DNA of 7,818 bases from an uncultured Clostridia bacterium (GCA_947594095.1 CANQEA010000060.1:1-7818), one strand, 5' to 3'; counted from the stretch's first letter, positions 1 to 7,335 are shown. Program-made: numbers and translations. The notes: a model not told the origin generated them from the sequence alone.

Positions 1-4
1 AAAT

Positions 5-298
5 ATGAAAAAATTTGAAGAAGTTAATAATGATATTTTAAAAGATTTATTTGAAATTAGAGAAGAAACTCTTGGTAGCAATTTAAGTGATGAAGATAAA
101 AGACATGAAATTTTAATAGACGAAATTTCAGAAAAAATTTTAAACAATGTTTCAGGGCATAGTATAGAATATGTTAAAAAGCAATTAGATTTACTTGATG
201 ACAATTTACTTGATTATATTTGCTATTGGAATGAGAAGTATTATAAGAGTGGATTTGTGGATGGGATGAAGATGATTTTAAACTGTTTAAGAGAATAA
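5..298 (+). CDS. Small hypothetical protein, 97 aa (DUF6809-like?)
   Basis: Function not recognised. The product is small, charged and apparently all-helical, with no signal peptide, membrane segment or cysteine motif. Residues 1-60 are rich in Glu, Asp and Lys. The C-terminal third ends in an aromatic patch and a Gly-containing helix (YYKSGFVDGMKMILNCL) that recalls the end of the small DUF6809-type proteins found on clostridial mobile elements; this resemblance is from memory and weak. The ATG lies five bases from the window edge, so the ribosome binding site and any upstream start cannot be seen and the protein could be longer. A hairpin begins three bases after the stop. The gene faces the decayed minus-strand genes to its right and shares no operon with them. 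Coding status is moderately sure, the family is not. Confidence 0.65.
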   Translation: MKKFEEVNNDILKDLFEIREETLGSNLSDEDKRHEILIDEISEKILNNVSGHSIEYVKKQLDLLDDNLLDYICYWNEKYYKSGFVDGMKMILNCLRE

Positions 299-300
299 AA

Positions 301-326
301 AAGTGAGCAAAATTAATTGCTCACTT
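301..326 (-). terminator. Hairpin terminator, best read on the minus strand
   Basis: A perfect 10-bp stem (AAGTGAGCAA pairing with TTGCTCACTT) closes a 6-base AATTAA loop. On the minus strand the stem runs straight into TTTT, so with the stem's own TT there is a T6 run, the classic intrinsic terminator form. On the plus strand the stem is followed by only a weak T-containing stretch, so termination of the 97-residue gene would be less efficient; the element may be bidirectional. It begins two bases after a minus-strand stop codon (329-331), which suggests it originally ended a gene lying to the right. Confidence 0.75.
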
Positions 327-328
327 AG

Positions 329-540
329 TTAATCTAAATCAGGAACATTTCTATCCAAACATTTTGCATTTGTATGAGCTAATACTCTTCATATAGCAGT
401 TAGACACATACCACATTCTTTTATATTTGTATCCCGTTAATCTTTCACTTTTACAATATTTTATAATTTTTGTTATATTCTATAAAATACCTAGTTATTC
501 CAGTAACAATTGTTGTTGGAAATTCTATTATTGCTACAAT
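329..540 (-). pseudogene. Decayed minus-strand gene 3' end (relic)
   Basis: This stretch has no intact ORF, but protein-like fragments can be read on the minus strand in more than one frame. The last piece, reading toward the stop at 329-331, contains ECGMCLTA, then an in-frame TGA, then RVLAHTNAKCLDRNVPDLD. One base upstream in frame, KYCKSERLTGYKYK joins it if a single A is removed from the run near 416-419. Further right, IPTTIVTGITRYFIEY reads in another frame. The CxxC-type cysteines suggest a zinc-ribbon-like C-terminus, but no family is recognised. The position directly before a U-tailed hairpin supports this being a real former gene end. It could also be the ruined tail of the KAP gene to the right. 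Low confidence. Confidence 0.35.
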
Positions 541-582
541 TATAGTACTATCCATATTATTTTTCTCATTATCTTTAATTTT

Positions 583-1930
583 TTATTCTAAAATTTTTGA
601 TAGTTCTGCAAATTTTTTGAATATATTTACTTCTTTTTCTAAGTTTGTAGGATTTTCGTTATAATATTCAAAGCAAGTATTATTATCAATAGTATGATAT
701 AAAGAAGTAAAAATCCAAAAAGTGTTATCTAATAATCTGTTCTTAATTTTTCTACAATTTCCTATAGTTGATACTAAAGAATTTTCATCTACTCCAATAT
801 TTTTTTCTGATTCTTTCAAAAATTCCTCTACTTCTTTTCCAATTTTTTCTGCTAATCCAGAATATGTAGCTTTATTAATTTCAGGAATCCAATATAAACT
901 ACGGCCATATTTTTTATAACTAAAAAATATAAACATTATTTCTGAACAAAGTAAAGCTGGATTTAGTTGTTTTCCATCATATACTATATCATGTATTGTT
1001 TTAGCTCTATTTAGAAGTTTTTCTTGCGTTCGTATATCTATTCCATTAGCTATTATCGAAAAAAGTTTTTTAAAAAAATCATTGTCTAATTTATTCATTG
1101 GAGAAAATTCACCAAAATATGAGGAATACTTACCCTGAAAATCCTCATTTATAGTTCCTTCATCCAAAACTAATGAAAAACTTATAAATTTTTTCAAATA
1201 CTTATCTATATCTATTTCTTTACCATAAATTTGTTGAATAGAATGCTCTAATTGTTTTTTATCAATAGATATAATAACAATTATATTATCTATTCCTTCG
1301 AATAAATGGTGTAATCTCTCCAATACTTTTATAGCATAAGATGGTAAGCATCTATCCAATTCATCCACTATCAAAATAATATTTTTTTCTTTTGAAATTT
1401 CTGCCAATTTATCTCTTGTGGATGTTAATGTTTTTTTAAATAAAAACATTTTATCGAAATTATTATTTTTCTCTTCCTTTTCTTCTGCATTTTCCTTAAT
1501 ATCTTTAACTAACTCAACTAAATTAATACCTATTTTATTTTTAGAGAACTCTCCAGCTATTTCTCCGAACTTTTTCCTTAACTTTTTGCCAAGAGGATTC
1601 CATAAAATTTTCTGCTTTTTGGGAAAATAATCTTTCTTCTTCTACAATTTTATCTAACATTGAAGATACAATTGCAATAGATGGTTCTTCATAATAGTCA
1701 TATTTCCAACAATTATAATTAAATACAAAGTATTTATCATCGTTTGTCTCTTCTGACTGTATTAAACTAATTTGCTTTTCAAACATATTCAGAACATAAG
1801 TTTTTCCAATTCCCCATTTTCCATCGATAGAAAAACAACATCCCATTTTATTCTTGGAAATACATTCTACTATTTTTATTAAATTATCTACATATTCTTG
1901 TCTGTTCAGAATATCTTGTTTTTCTTCCAT
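583..1930 (-). pseudogene. KAP-family P-loop NTPase, disrupted by one frameshift
   Basis: This is a KAP P-loop NTPase, the family named after Kidins220/ARMS and the F-plasmid phage-exclusion protein PifA. The first part (1541-1930) carries Walker A GKWGIGKT at residues 37-44, then the family's Asn/aromatic segment (VFNYNCWKYD). The second part (583 to about 1605) carries Walker B with the family motif ILIVDELDRCLPSYAI, followed by LERLHHLF, then IVIISIDKKQLEHSI and YLKKFISF. The length 583-1930 is a multiple of three plus one, so a single extra base splits an otherwise about 448-residue protein. Both frames are open between about 1541 and 1610, so the slip lies there, near A-runs. No membrane segments are seen inside the P-loop domain, unlike many KAP proteins, so it is probably cytosolic. 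The start is placed at 1930 (MEEKQD), because GAGGAGA sits just upstream of it; the ATG at 1942 overlaps that ribosome binding site. The gene follows a 61-residue gene with 61 bases between stop and start. A role in phage defence is inferred from family and neighbourhood. Confidence 0.85.
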
Positions 1931-1991
1931 ATTTCTCCTCATTTTATAATAAACTAAGATTTAAATTTTTATTAAAGACTTATATATTTTA

Positions 1992-2177
1992 TTATATTTT
2001 TTTTGACTTATAAGCCATATATGTTAATAATGCTAAAACAGTTCTTTCGGATTCTCTTTCACTTAATTTCATTGCATTATCAATCATTTCAACTCCACTA
2101 TGAAATGCCTTTAATTCTTTTTCGTTTAAATCATATTTTGCCAATTCTCGTTTTAATTCTTCATCTAGTAAGTCCAT
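1992..2177 (-). CDS. Small hypothetical protein, 61 aa, upstream of the KAP gene
   Basis: The family is not recognised. The protein is short, charged and predicted helical, beginning MDLLDEELKRELAKYDLNEK. A second helix (VEMIDNAMKLSERESERTVL) leads to a short hydrophobic stretch (VLALLTYMAY) and a basic end, KSKKI. The start is well supported: AAGGAGTG lies seven bases before the ATG. It points the same way as the KAP NTPase gene and is close to it, so the two are probably co-transcribed. It may be a partner or regulator of the NTPase; that is inference from position only. The hydrophobic ORF on the opposite strand here is a shadow. An ATTATA in the plus strand at 2233-2238 gives a TATAAT -10 on the minus strand, but no good -35 was found with it. 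Confidence 0.7.
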   Translation of the reverse strand: MDLLDEELKRELAKYDLNEKELKAFHSGVEMIDNAMKLSERESERTVLALLTYMAYKSKKI

Positions 2178-2466
2178 ATATTCACTCCTTATTTGCTTTT
2201 TCTTTATTTCCTTATTTCTTTTAATTTTTTATATTATATGTATTTTAACTTCCTTAATATCTTTTTACTCTTCCATTACAATCTTTTCGTTTATTACATC
2301 TTCTATTTGAAATAATAATAACTGATTATTTTCAATAGCTAATGAAAAATGAATTTACTTTATTCTTATTTTCATTTTGTACCTTCAAAAATTTAAAGTT
2401 ATTATATCATATAAATCAAACATTAAAAATACTGATAATATTAACATTATGAATTTTTAAATTTAT
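2178..2466. other. AT-rich gap between the HNH gene and the 61-aa gene
   Basis: No intact gene is seen. On the minus strand 2265-2353 is open and reads AIENNQLLLFQIEDVINEK before a TAA, with no usable start codon; it may be a leftover C-terminus or chance. A nested AT-only inverted repeat lies at 2423-2460 (TTAAAAAT/ATTTTTAA outside, ATAAT/ATTAT inside), just after the HNH stop codon. It could be a weak terminator for the HNH gene but has no GC clamp. A second weak repeat (AATGAAAA/TTTTCATT) lies at 2341-2376. Confidence 0.35.
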
Positions 2467-3843
2467 TTATTTTAAAAAAATATTATTCCTATGAAATCTT
2501 ATAAAATCAATATTATCATCATTTACATTTACTTTCATATCATCTCTAACATTTAATAATAATCTATCTATTTCTTTCAATTTATATGAAATCAAAATAT
2601 TTCCATTATCGTCAAATGAAATTAATCCAATATCAAAAACTTTATCATGATTTGGACACAATAAAAAACCGTTAAAAGAACTTAATTTTTCAGTATCGTT
2701 ACTTTGTGCCCAAGGTTTTATATGACTAGCAATTAACAAATTTTCATTGCTCATACCGCATAAGCAACATGAATCAAATCTTTTCAATAATTGTTTTCTA
2801 AAAATATTTTGATTTTCCCTTATCTTTACTAATGCTTCTTTTTCTTTTCCATTTAATTCTTTTGAAAAATTAGATATTTCTTCAATATTAATTTTTAAAT
2901 TATTATTATAATTTTCTATATATTTTAATACTTGGATATTGGTTTCTTCATTACCATACCATACATTAGATTCTCCCATGCCTATAATTTTTTCAGTTCT
3001 TCTATCAGGAAGTACCAGTGTAACTGAGTTACTATAAACTTGATATTCATTATAATTTGAATAATCTGATTTTATTCTGTTATCAATTATTTTTTGAGGA
3101 ATATATTGAATTTTTTTAAAGACTTTTGCACTTTCGTACCATCCAACTATACACTTTCCAATTTTTTCTTTTGTAGCTACCCATACAACTAGTACATCAT
3201 CAATAAATTCAGCATCATCATTTATTTGACTATCAATTCTTTTCAAATTTATAGTATTAGATTTTGATTGAACATATCCATAATATACACCCTCATTGTT
3301 TTGAAAATTATATATTTCGTGACCTACATTATTTTTATTATATGAACCACCATTAGTTATAGTATCGTTTAATATTCCATTATAACTTTCCATATAACCA
3401 ACTCTACAATAAAGTATTCTTTGTTTGTTTGAACAACCAATCTCATTAAAACTCTTCTCTATATAACTTACTAATCTTTCTGATATTTTAACTGGACCTT
3501 GTGGTACTCCATTTAATCCATTATTCAATAAATTATTCAAATTTAAACTTTCGCTATTAGTTTGAACTAATAATTCTAATCTTGAAAAGAAACTATTTTT
3601 TCCACTTTCATAATCTTGTTGGTCTTTCCAAAATTCTCTATCATCTTTACATTCACTAAAACTCATATTAATTTTTATTACTTTACATTTATATAATATC
3701 TTTTTTATTGGCAATGCACAATAAATATATACAATATCTCCAATTTCATATTTTACATTTTGTTTCCAATCTATAAAACCCCACTTTTTAAAAGCTTCCT
3801 CATGATTATATTTTTTTCCATTAGCAGGTATTATCCAATTCAT
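2467..3843 (-). CDS. PUA/EVE-like reader plus HNH nuclease; probable modification-dependent restriction enzyme
   Basis: The 458-residue protein has three parts. Residues 1-130 look like a PUA/EVE-type modified-base reader: MNWIIPANGKKY at the start, IGDIVYIYCALP at 34-45, and a family-like end with LNNGLNGVPQGPVKI at 106-120. Residues about 143-246 resemble a second domain common in HNH proteins (YCRVGYMESYNG, GGSY, GHEIYNF, YYGYVQ, VVWVA, VGWYESAKV); its fold is not certain. Residues 348-420 are an HNH_2-type nuclease with Cys359 and Cys362, SHIKPW (His374), FNG (Asn391) and CPNHDKVFD (Cys396, His399). The combination is known from type IV-like, modification-dependent endonucleases; cleavage of modified foreign DNA is inferred. 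The start at 3843 is chosen because AAAGGAGAA lies seven bases before it; the ATG at 3867 has no such signal. It lies 47 bases after the DUF4160 gene, same strand, probably one operon. All catalytic residues appear intact. Confidence 0.85.
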   Translation of the reverse strand: MNWIIPANGKKYNHEEAFKKWGFIDWKQNVKYEIGDIVYIYCALPIKKILYKCKVIKINMSFSECKDDREFWKDQQDYESGKNSFFSRLELLVQTNSESLNLNNLLNNGLNGVPQGPVKISERLVSYIEKSFNEIGCSNKQRILYCRVGYMESYNGILNDTITNGGSYNKNNVGHEIYNFQNNEGVYYGYVQSKSNTINLKRIDSQINDDAEFIDDVLVVWVATKEKIGKCIVGWYESAKVFKKIQYIPQKIIDNRIKSDYSNYNEYQVYSNSVTLVLPDRRTEKIIGMGESNVWYGNEETNIQVLKYIENYNNNLKINIEEISNFSKELNGKEKEALVKIRENQNIFRKQLLKRFDSCCLCGMSNENLLIASHIKPWAQSNDTEKLSSFNGFLLCPNHDKVFDIGLISFDDNGNILISYKLKEIDRLLLNVRDDMKVNVNDDNIDFIRFHRNNIFLK

Positions 3844-3890
3844 TTTATAATTCTCCTTTAATATCATTCACTAAAATATAAAATCTTTAT

Positions 3891-4535
3891 TTATAAATCG
3901 ATACTTGAATCAACTCTAATTAATTCTTTGTTTATAAATCTAAATTTTTCTCCATCTGTTAAGTTATTCCATTTTATTAAAAAAGATTCTTTGTCACTTT
4001 TGATAATTTCTTGTGCTAAACTTTGAACTTTACTCTTAATTTTACCTTCCAATATTTTTCCATCTAAGCTAATAACTACTTCGTCTCCTTGATATTTCAC
4101 ATGTATATGAGGCAATTTGTGTTTTCCTTTTTCTCTTGAATGCATATAAAACTCCATTCCATTTAATTCAAGTAATCGTCCACCTATTTCCATAAAAAAC
4201 GAGAAAAACACTTCAATTTCATTAAAATGAAACAACTTAACTACCGTTTCAAATTTTGAATTAAGATCATATATGTATAAAAAATTTTTTCTGTTTAAAA
4301 TTCTATATCTAGAACGAATCTTTCTTTTATAATTCATTTCTTTATAATCTAATTGCTCAAAATTAATTATAATATCGAAAAAAATACTATTTAAATATTT
4401 AAAAAAGTCAAATAATGTAGTTTTACTATCATATTCAAAGAATATGTCACTTGATAATATTTCTTGCTGTTTACTATTTAATTGAGGTATATAATGTTTC
4501 CAATATTCATTCACTTTTACTTTTATTTGGTTCAT
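3891..4535 (-). CDS. DUF4160-domain protein with an unknown N-terminal region
   Basis: The 214-residue protein ends in a DUF4160 domain at about residues 127-191: GMEFYMHSREKGKHKLPHIH followed by VKYQGDEVVISLDGKILEGK. The conserved His residues are 139, 143 and 145, and the terminal helix ends in LIKWN. Free-standing DUF4160 proteins are about 80-100 residues and often sit with DUF2442 partners in small toxin-antitoxin-like pairs; here no DUF2442 is seen. The first 125 residues are helical, aromatic-rich (IFFDIIINF, EIEVFFSFFMEIGG) and unrecognised. There is no signal peptide. The ATG at 4535 has a modest AGGA nine bases upstream. The gene precedes the EVE-HNH gene with a 47-base gap and diverges from the Sau3AI-like nuclease gene. 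Its biochemical role is unknown; partnership with the HNH protein is inferred from position. Confidence 0.8.
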   Translation of the reverse strand: MNQIKVKVNEYWKHYIPQLNSKQQEILSSDIFFEYDSKTTLFDFFKYLNSIFFDIIINFEQLDYKEMNYKRKIRSRYRILNRKNFLYIYDLNSKFETVVKLFHFNEIEVFFSFFMEIGGRLLELNGMEFYMHSREKGKHKLPHIHVKYQGDEVVISLDGKILEGKIKSKVQSLAQEIIKSDKESFLIKWNNLTDGEKFRFINKELIRVDSSIDL

Positions 4536-4595
4536 ATTTTATATTCCTATTGCTTAATTTTTTCAAATTATTCTAACTAAAATTTTGACATATAA

Positions 4596-4604
4596 ACTAT
4601 ATCA
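4596..4604 (-). promoter_or_regulatory. Possible extended -10 promoter for the DUF4160/HNH operon
   Basis: Read on the minus strand, TGA followed by TATAGT forms an extended -10 element (TGn-TATAAT type), about 60 bases before the DUF4160 start. The -35 region is poor, as extended -10 promoters allow. It lies in the 146-base divergent region shared with the GATC nuclease promoter, so the two could influence each other. Confidence 0.35.
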
Positions 4605-4631
4605 CATTTTTCGCGATTTTTCTACATATTC

Positions 4632-4660
4632 TTGCTCTTTTTTATAATTTCTTATATAAT
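4632..4660 (+). promoter_or_regulatory. Predicted promoter of the Sau3AI-like nuclease gene
   Basis: TTGCTC (4632-4637) and a perfect TATAAT (4655-4660) are separated by 17 bases. Transcription would start near 4667, within the ATGGAGG ribosome binding site (4665-4671), giving a leader of only about 15 bases. A second TATAAT at 4643-4648, with a weak -35 near 4619-4625, would give a start near 4655 and a more usual leader. No GATC is present here, unlike the methyltransferase promoter. Confidence 0.5.
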
Positions 4661-4681
4661 ATGGATGGAGGAATATGGATT

Positions 4682-6073
4682 ATGAAAGATTTACCTTATG
4701 AAAAAAGTTCAAAAGAATCAATTGAAGAATATGCTCTTAAATTAAAAGAAAAAACATTTAAAGATGTTTTAATAAATGACCCTAACATTACTGATGAAGA
4801 TAAAGCTCTTTTATTTGAATATTATAACAATCCTAAATCTAAAGGTTCTCTTGGACAGTTAATAGAAAAACACTATTTCTTTTATGATATTAATAGTAAA
4901 TCAGAAGCTGATTTTAATGAAGCTGGTGTTGAATTAAAAGTTACACCATATACAATAAAATCTAACGGAGATTTGAGAGCAAAAGAAAGACTTGTTCTTT
5001 CAATTATTAACTATGAAAAAGATTATGAAGAAGAAAACTTTTTAAAAAGTCATGTTTATGAAAAATGTGCTTTAATGCTTTTAATTTATTATTTGTACGA
5101 ACCTAATAAAGAACGATTAGATTATCTAATAAATTACATTAAATTATTTCAATTTCCAGAGGAAGATTTAGAAATAATAAAAAATGATTATAAAACAATT
5201 ATCAATAAAATAAAAAATGGAAAAGCTGAAGAAATATCTGAAAGTGATACAAACTATTTAGGTGCTTGCACAAAAGGAGCTAATTCTAGTTCATTAAGGA
5301 AGCAACCTTTTAGTGAAGAAAAAGCAATGCAAAGGGCTTTTTGCTTAAAAAATTCTTATATGTCTTATATTCTTAATCATTATATTGTAAACAAAACCAA
5401 AGAATATGAATCTGTTATAAAAGATTCAAGTATTTTAAAAGAGCAAACTTTAGAACAATACATAATTAGTAAGCTTAAACCTTATTATAATCAAGATATT
5501 GAATTATTAAAATATAAATTTAATATTCCTTATCAAGTTACTAATAAATCATTTACTTATTTGTTAGCTAAAGGCATGCTAGAAGTAGTTAATGAAAAAA
5601 TTGAAGAATTTGAAAAAGCTAATATAAAAATAAAGGCTATTAGATTAAGACCAGACGGCATGCCAAAAGAATCTATGTCATTTCCTACTTTTAAATATAC
5701 AGAAATCATACAAGAAAATTGGTTAGACTCCGAACTTTATGAAACTTTTTCAACTACAAAGTATTTATTTATGATATATCAATATACAGATGAAAATACA
5801 TTAGTTTTTAAAAATGCAATGTTTTGGAACGTGCCAGAAAAAGATTTAAATAATGAAATAAAAAGAGTGTGGGAAAATACTGTTGAAAAAATTAAAAATA
5901 ATGAATATGATAATCTACCTAAAATATCTGAAAGTCCTATTTTACATGTTAGACCACATGGACAAAATTCAAAAGATGTATATCCAACACCTGACGGAAA
6001 ATATGCAACAAAAAAGTGTTTTTGGTTAAATGCAAATTACATAAAGAAACAAATAGAAGAAAGCGAAGATTAA
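4682..6073 (+). CDS. Sau3AI/MutH-family type II restriction endonuclease (GATC)
   Basis: The 463-residue protein aligns from end to end with Sau3AI as recalled, which cuts before the G of GATC. The N-terminal MutH-like catalytic domain shows KGSLGQLIEKHYF (54-66), then Asp77, Glu84 and Lys86 in EADFNEAGVELKVTPY, the same D-x6-ExK spacing as MutH, and RAKERLVLSIINYEK. CTKGANSSSLRKQPFSEEKA (196-215) and MQRAFCLKNSYM follow. The C-terminal half matches the second, non-catalytic MutH-like domain: KESMSFPTFKY, KRVWENTVEKI, LHVRPHGQNS and the tail CFWLNANYIKKQ. No active-site residue is missing. The ATG at 4682 is chosen because ATGGAGG ends ten bases before it; the in-frame ATG at 4661 precedes that signal. 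The gene converges with and overlaps its methyltransferase by four bases. Specificity for GATC is inferred from family and from GATC scarcity in the window; there is no GATC inside this gene. Confidence 0.93.
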   Translation: MKDLPYEKSSKESIEEYALKLKEKTFKDVLINDPNITDEDKALLFEYYNNPKSKGSLGQLIEKHYFFYDINSKSEADFNEAGVELKVTPYTIKSNGDLRAKERLVLSIINYEKDYEEENFLKSHVYEKCALMLLIYYLYEPNKERLDYLINYIKLFQFPEEDLEIIKNDYKTIINKIKNGKAEEISESDTNYLGACTKGANSSSLRKQPFSEEKAMQRAFCLKNSYMSYILNHYIVNKTKEYESVIKDSSILKEQTLEQYIISKLKPYYNQDIELLKYKFNIPYQVTNKSFTYLLAKGMLEVVNEKIEEFEKANIKIKAIRLRPDGMPKESMSFPTFKYTEIIQENWLDSELYETFSTTKYLFMIYQYTDENTLVFKNAMFWNVPEKDLNNEIKRVWENTVEKIKNNEYDNLPKISESPILHVRPHGQNSKDVYPTPDGKYATKKCFWLNANYIKKQIEESED

Positions 6074-6084
6074 TCTTCGCTTTC
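6059..6084. repeat. Perfect 26-bp palindrome over the convergent stop codons; likely bidirectional terminator
   Basis: GAAAGCGAAGATT (6059-6071) is followed at once by its exact reverse complement (6072-6084). As RNA it folds to an 11-bp stem with a TTAA loop. The loop holds both stop codons: TAA at 6071-6073 for the nuclease and 6070-6072 on the other strand for the methyltransferase. Both proteins therefore end in ESED. U-tails are modest on both sides, so it is plausibly a two-way terminator and also blocks convergent read-through. Confidence 0.85.
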
Positions 6085-7270
6085 AAATATTTTGTTCAAA
6101 CTATTTCCCATTTTTTCTATTAAACCTACTACTAAAGCATTTCCCATACAAAAATATCTAAATTTTTCAGGCATTCCAGTGTTTGTCCAATTATCTGGAA
6201 ATCCATTTATTCTTTCAGTTTCAACTGGAGTTAATATTCTATAGCATTTACTTTTTGGATCTTCAATAACATGTGTACTTCTATTTAAACTTCCTTCACT
6301 AGTCAACATAGTTCTAGCTGGCTTATCTAGTCCGTCTGGAAATGCTATCGCACCTTCTCTAAAATGATATTCATGTGGTGTTCCAGCTTTTCTTATTATA
6401 TCTTTAGATCCCTTTAAATAATTCCATTTTTCTAAATTTTCTCCTAAATTGTACTTTTCATCAACTCCATTGAATTCTATAATTTTACTTAATGTTTTAG
6501 CAGAAATTATTTTTGGAGTTATTTCTGTAGTATATATTTTTCCGCTCTCTCATTATTCCTGAATTTTTAAAATCAAATTTAAAATTATCAGAAACATCTA
6601 TTAAATTTTCATATTTAAAATCAATTTCTTTTGCATCAATACTCGTATCTATTGGAAATTCTTTAATAAAAAAACCATTCTTTTGAATTATATTCTCTAA
6701 AGAGTTATTTTTTATATTATTATAGTAATTTGTATCATTTTTACAAGCAAATATAAATATTCTTCTTCTTCGTTGTGCAAAACCATAATCAGCTGCATTA
6801 ATAACTCTCCATTCAACAGTATATCCTAAATCATTAAAACAAGCTAATATTACTCCAAAATCTCTTCCTCTTTGGCTTGATGGTGATTTTAATAATCTGT
6901 CTACATTTTCTAATAATACAAATTTAGGATTTTTAGCTTCTAATGTATCTCTAATTTGCCACCATAATACACCTTTTTTTCCTTCCATTCCTTTTGCACC
7001 TGTTCTAGCAACTGAATAATCTTGACAAGGAAAGCCTCCAACTAATAAATTATGATTAGGTATAGTTTTTTTATCTACTAAAGATATATCTTCATTTACA
7101 TATTTACTTTCATTACCAAAATGATTTACATAGCAATCAAAAGCATATTGATTTTTCTTACCAGGTTCCCATTGATTAGCCCATACTGTATTCCAATTTG
7201 AGTCAGCTTTTTCTAAACCGACTCTAAATCCTCCAACTCCAGCAAAAAGTTCACATACTGTTTTTTCCAT
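6070..7270 (-). pseudogene. M.Sau3AI-type cytosine-C5 DNA methyltransferase, one frameshift
   Basis: This is the cognate modification gene, expected to make 5-methylcytosine in GATC. The first 240 codons show motif I (CELFAGVGGFRVGLEKA, 6-22), the catalytic loop GGFPCQDYSVAR (78-89, Cys82), ENVDRLLKSPSSQRGRDF (121-138) and QRRRR (166-170). After GIMR (near 6550) an extra base in a GAGAGAG run throws the frame into a stop at 6497. Removing one base restores GIMRSGKIYTTEITP and continues through KPARTMLTSEG (motif IX region), ERINGFPDNW and the motif X GNALVVGLIEKMG to the stop at 6070. The span is a multiple of three plus one, so the intact protein would be 399 residues, close to M.Sau3AI. The start is set at 7270 (MEKTV) because AGAAAGG lies nine bases before it; the ATG at 7279 abuts that signal. 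If the shift is real, the methylase lacks its target-recognition region and last motifs. Confidence 0.92.
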
Positions 7271-7335
7271 TTTGCACATCCTTTCTACAGTTGTTATTGC
7301 ATACTCTTTTTATATTCTGAAAAAATCTTTTTTTA

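Noticed and set aside
389..391. TGA read as Trp (alternative genetic code)
   Set aside because: All clear genes use TGG for Trp, and the only TGA-as-Trp candidate is in a fragmentary relic.
470..1630. Plus-strand ORFs at 470-664, 722-919 and 1418-1630
   Set aside because: They lie antisense to the KAP gene or its tail, lack ribosome binding sites, and their Phe/Ser/Ile-rich sequence is the shadow of a Lys/Glu-rich gene on the other strand.
2003..2224. Hydrophobic 73-residue plus-strand ORF resembling a small membrane protein
   Set aside because: It is antisense to the 61-residue gene, which has a strong ribosome binding site; the apparent hydrophobicity comes from reading T-rich antisense DNA.
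2423..2460. Firm terminator call after the HNH gene
   Set aside because: The nested repeat is made only of A-T pairs outside one mismatch region, with no GC-rich stem, so it is described only as weak.
4611..4616. TCGCGA palindrome between the divergent genes as an operator
   Set aside because: Only six bases are symmetric; the flanking T-runs are direct rather than inverted, so there is no extended operator symmetry.
6546..6556. Phase-variable switch in the GA repeat of the methylase
   Set aside because: The tract is only about three and a half GA units, too short for convincing slipped-strand switching, and removal of one base rather than two gives the best family fit.
6497..7279. Treating 6497-7279 and 6070-6309 as two separate genes, or as a natural split methylase
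   Set aside because: The reading frame of the second piece is open back to about 6550 and continues the family sequence without a gap; the second ATG (6309) lies inside the motif IX region and has no ribosome binding site. One extra base explains both.
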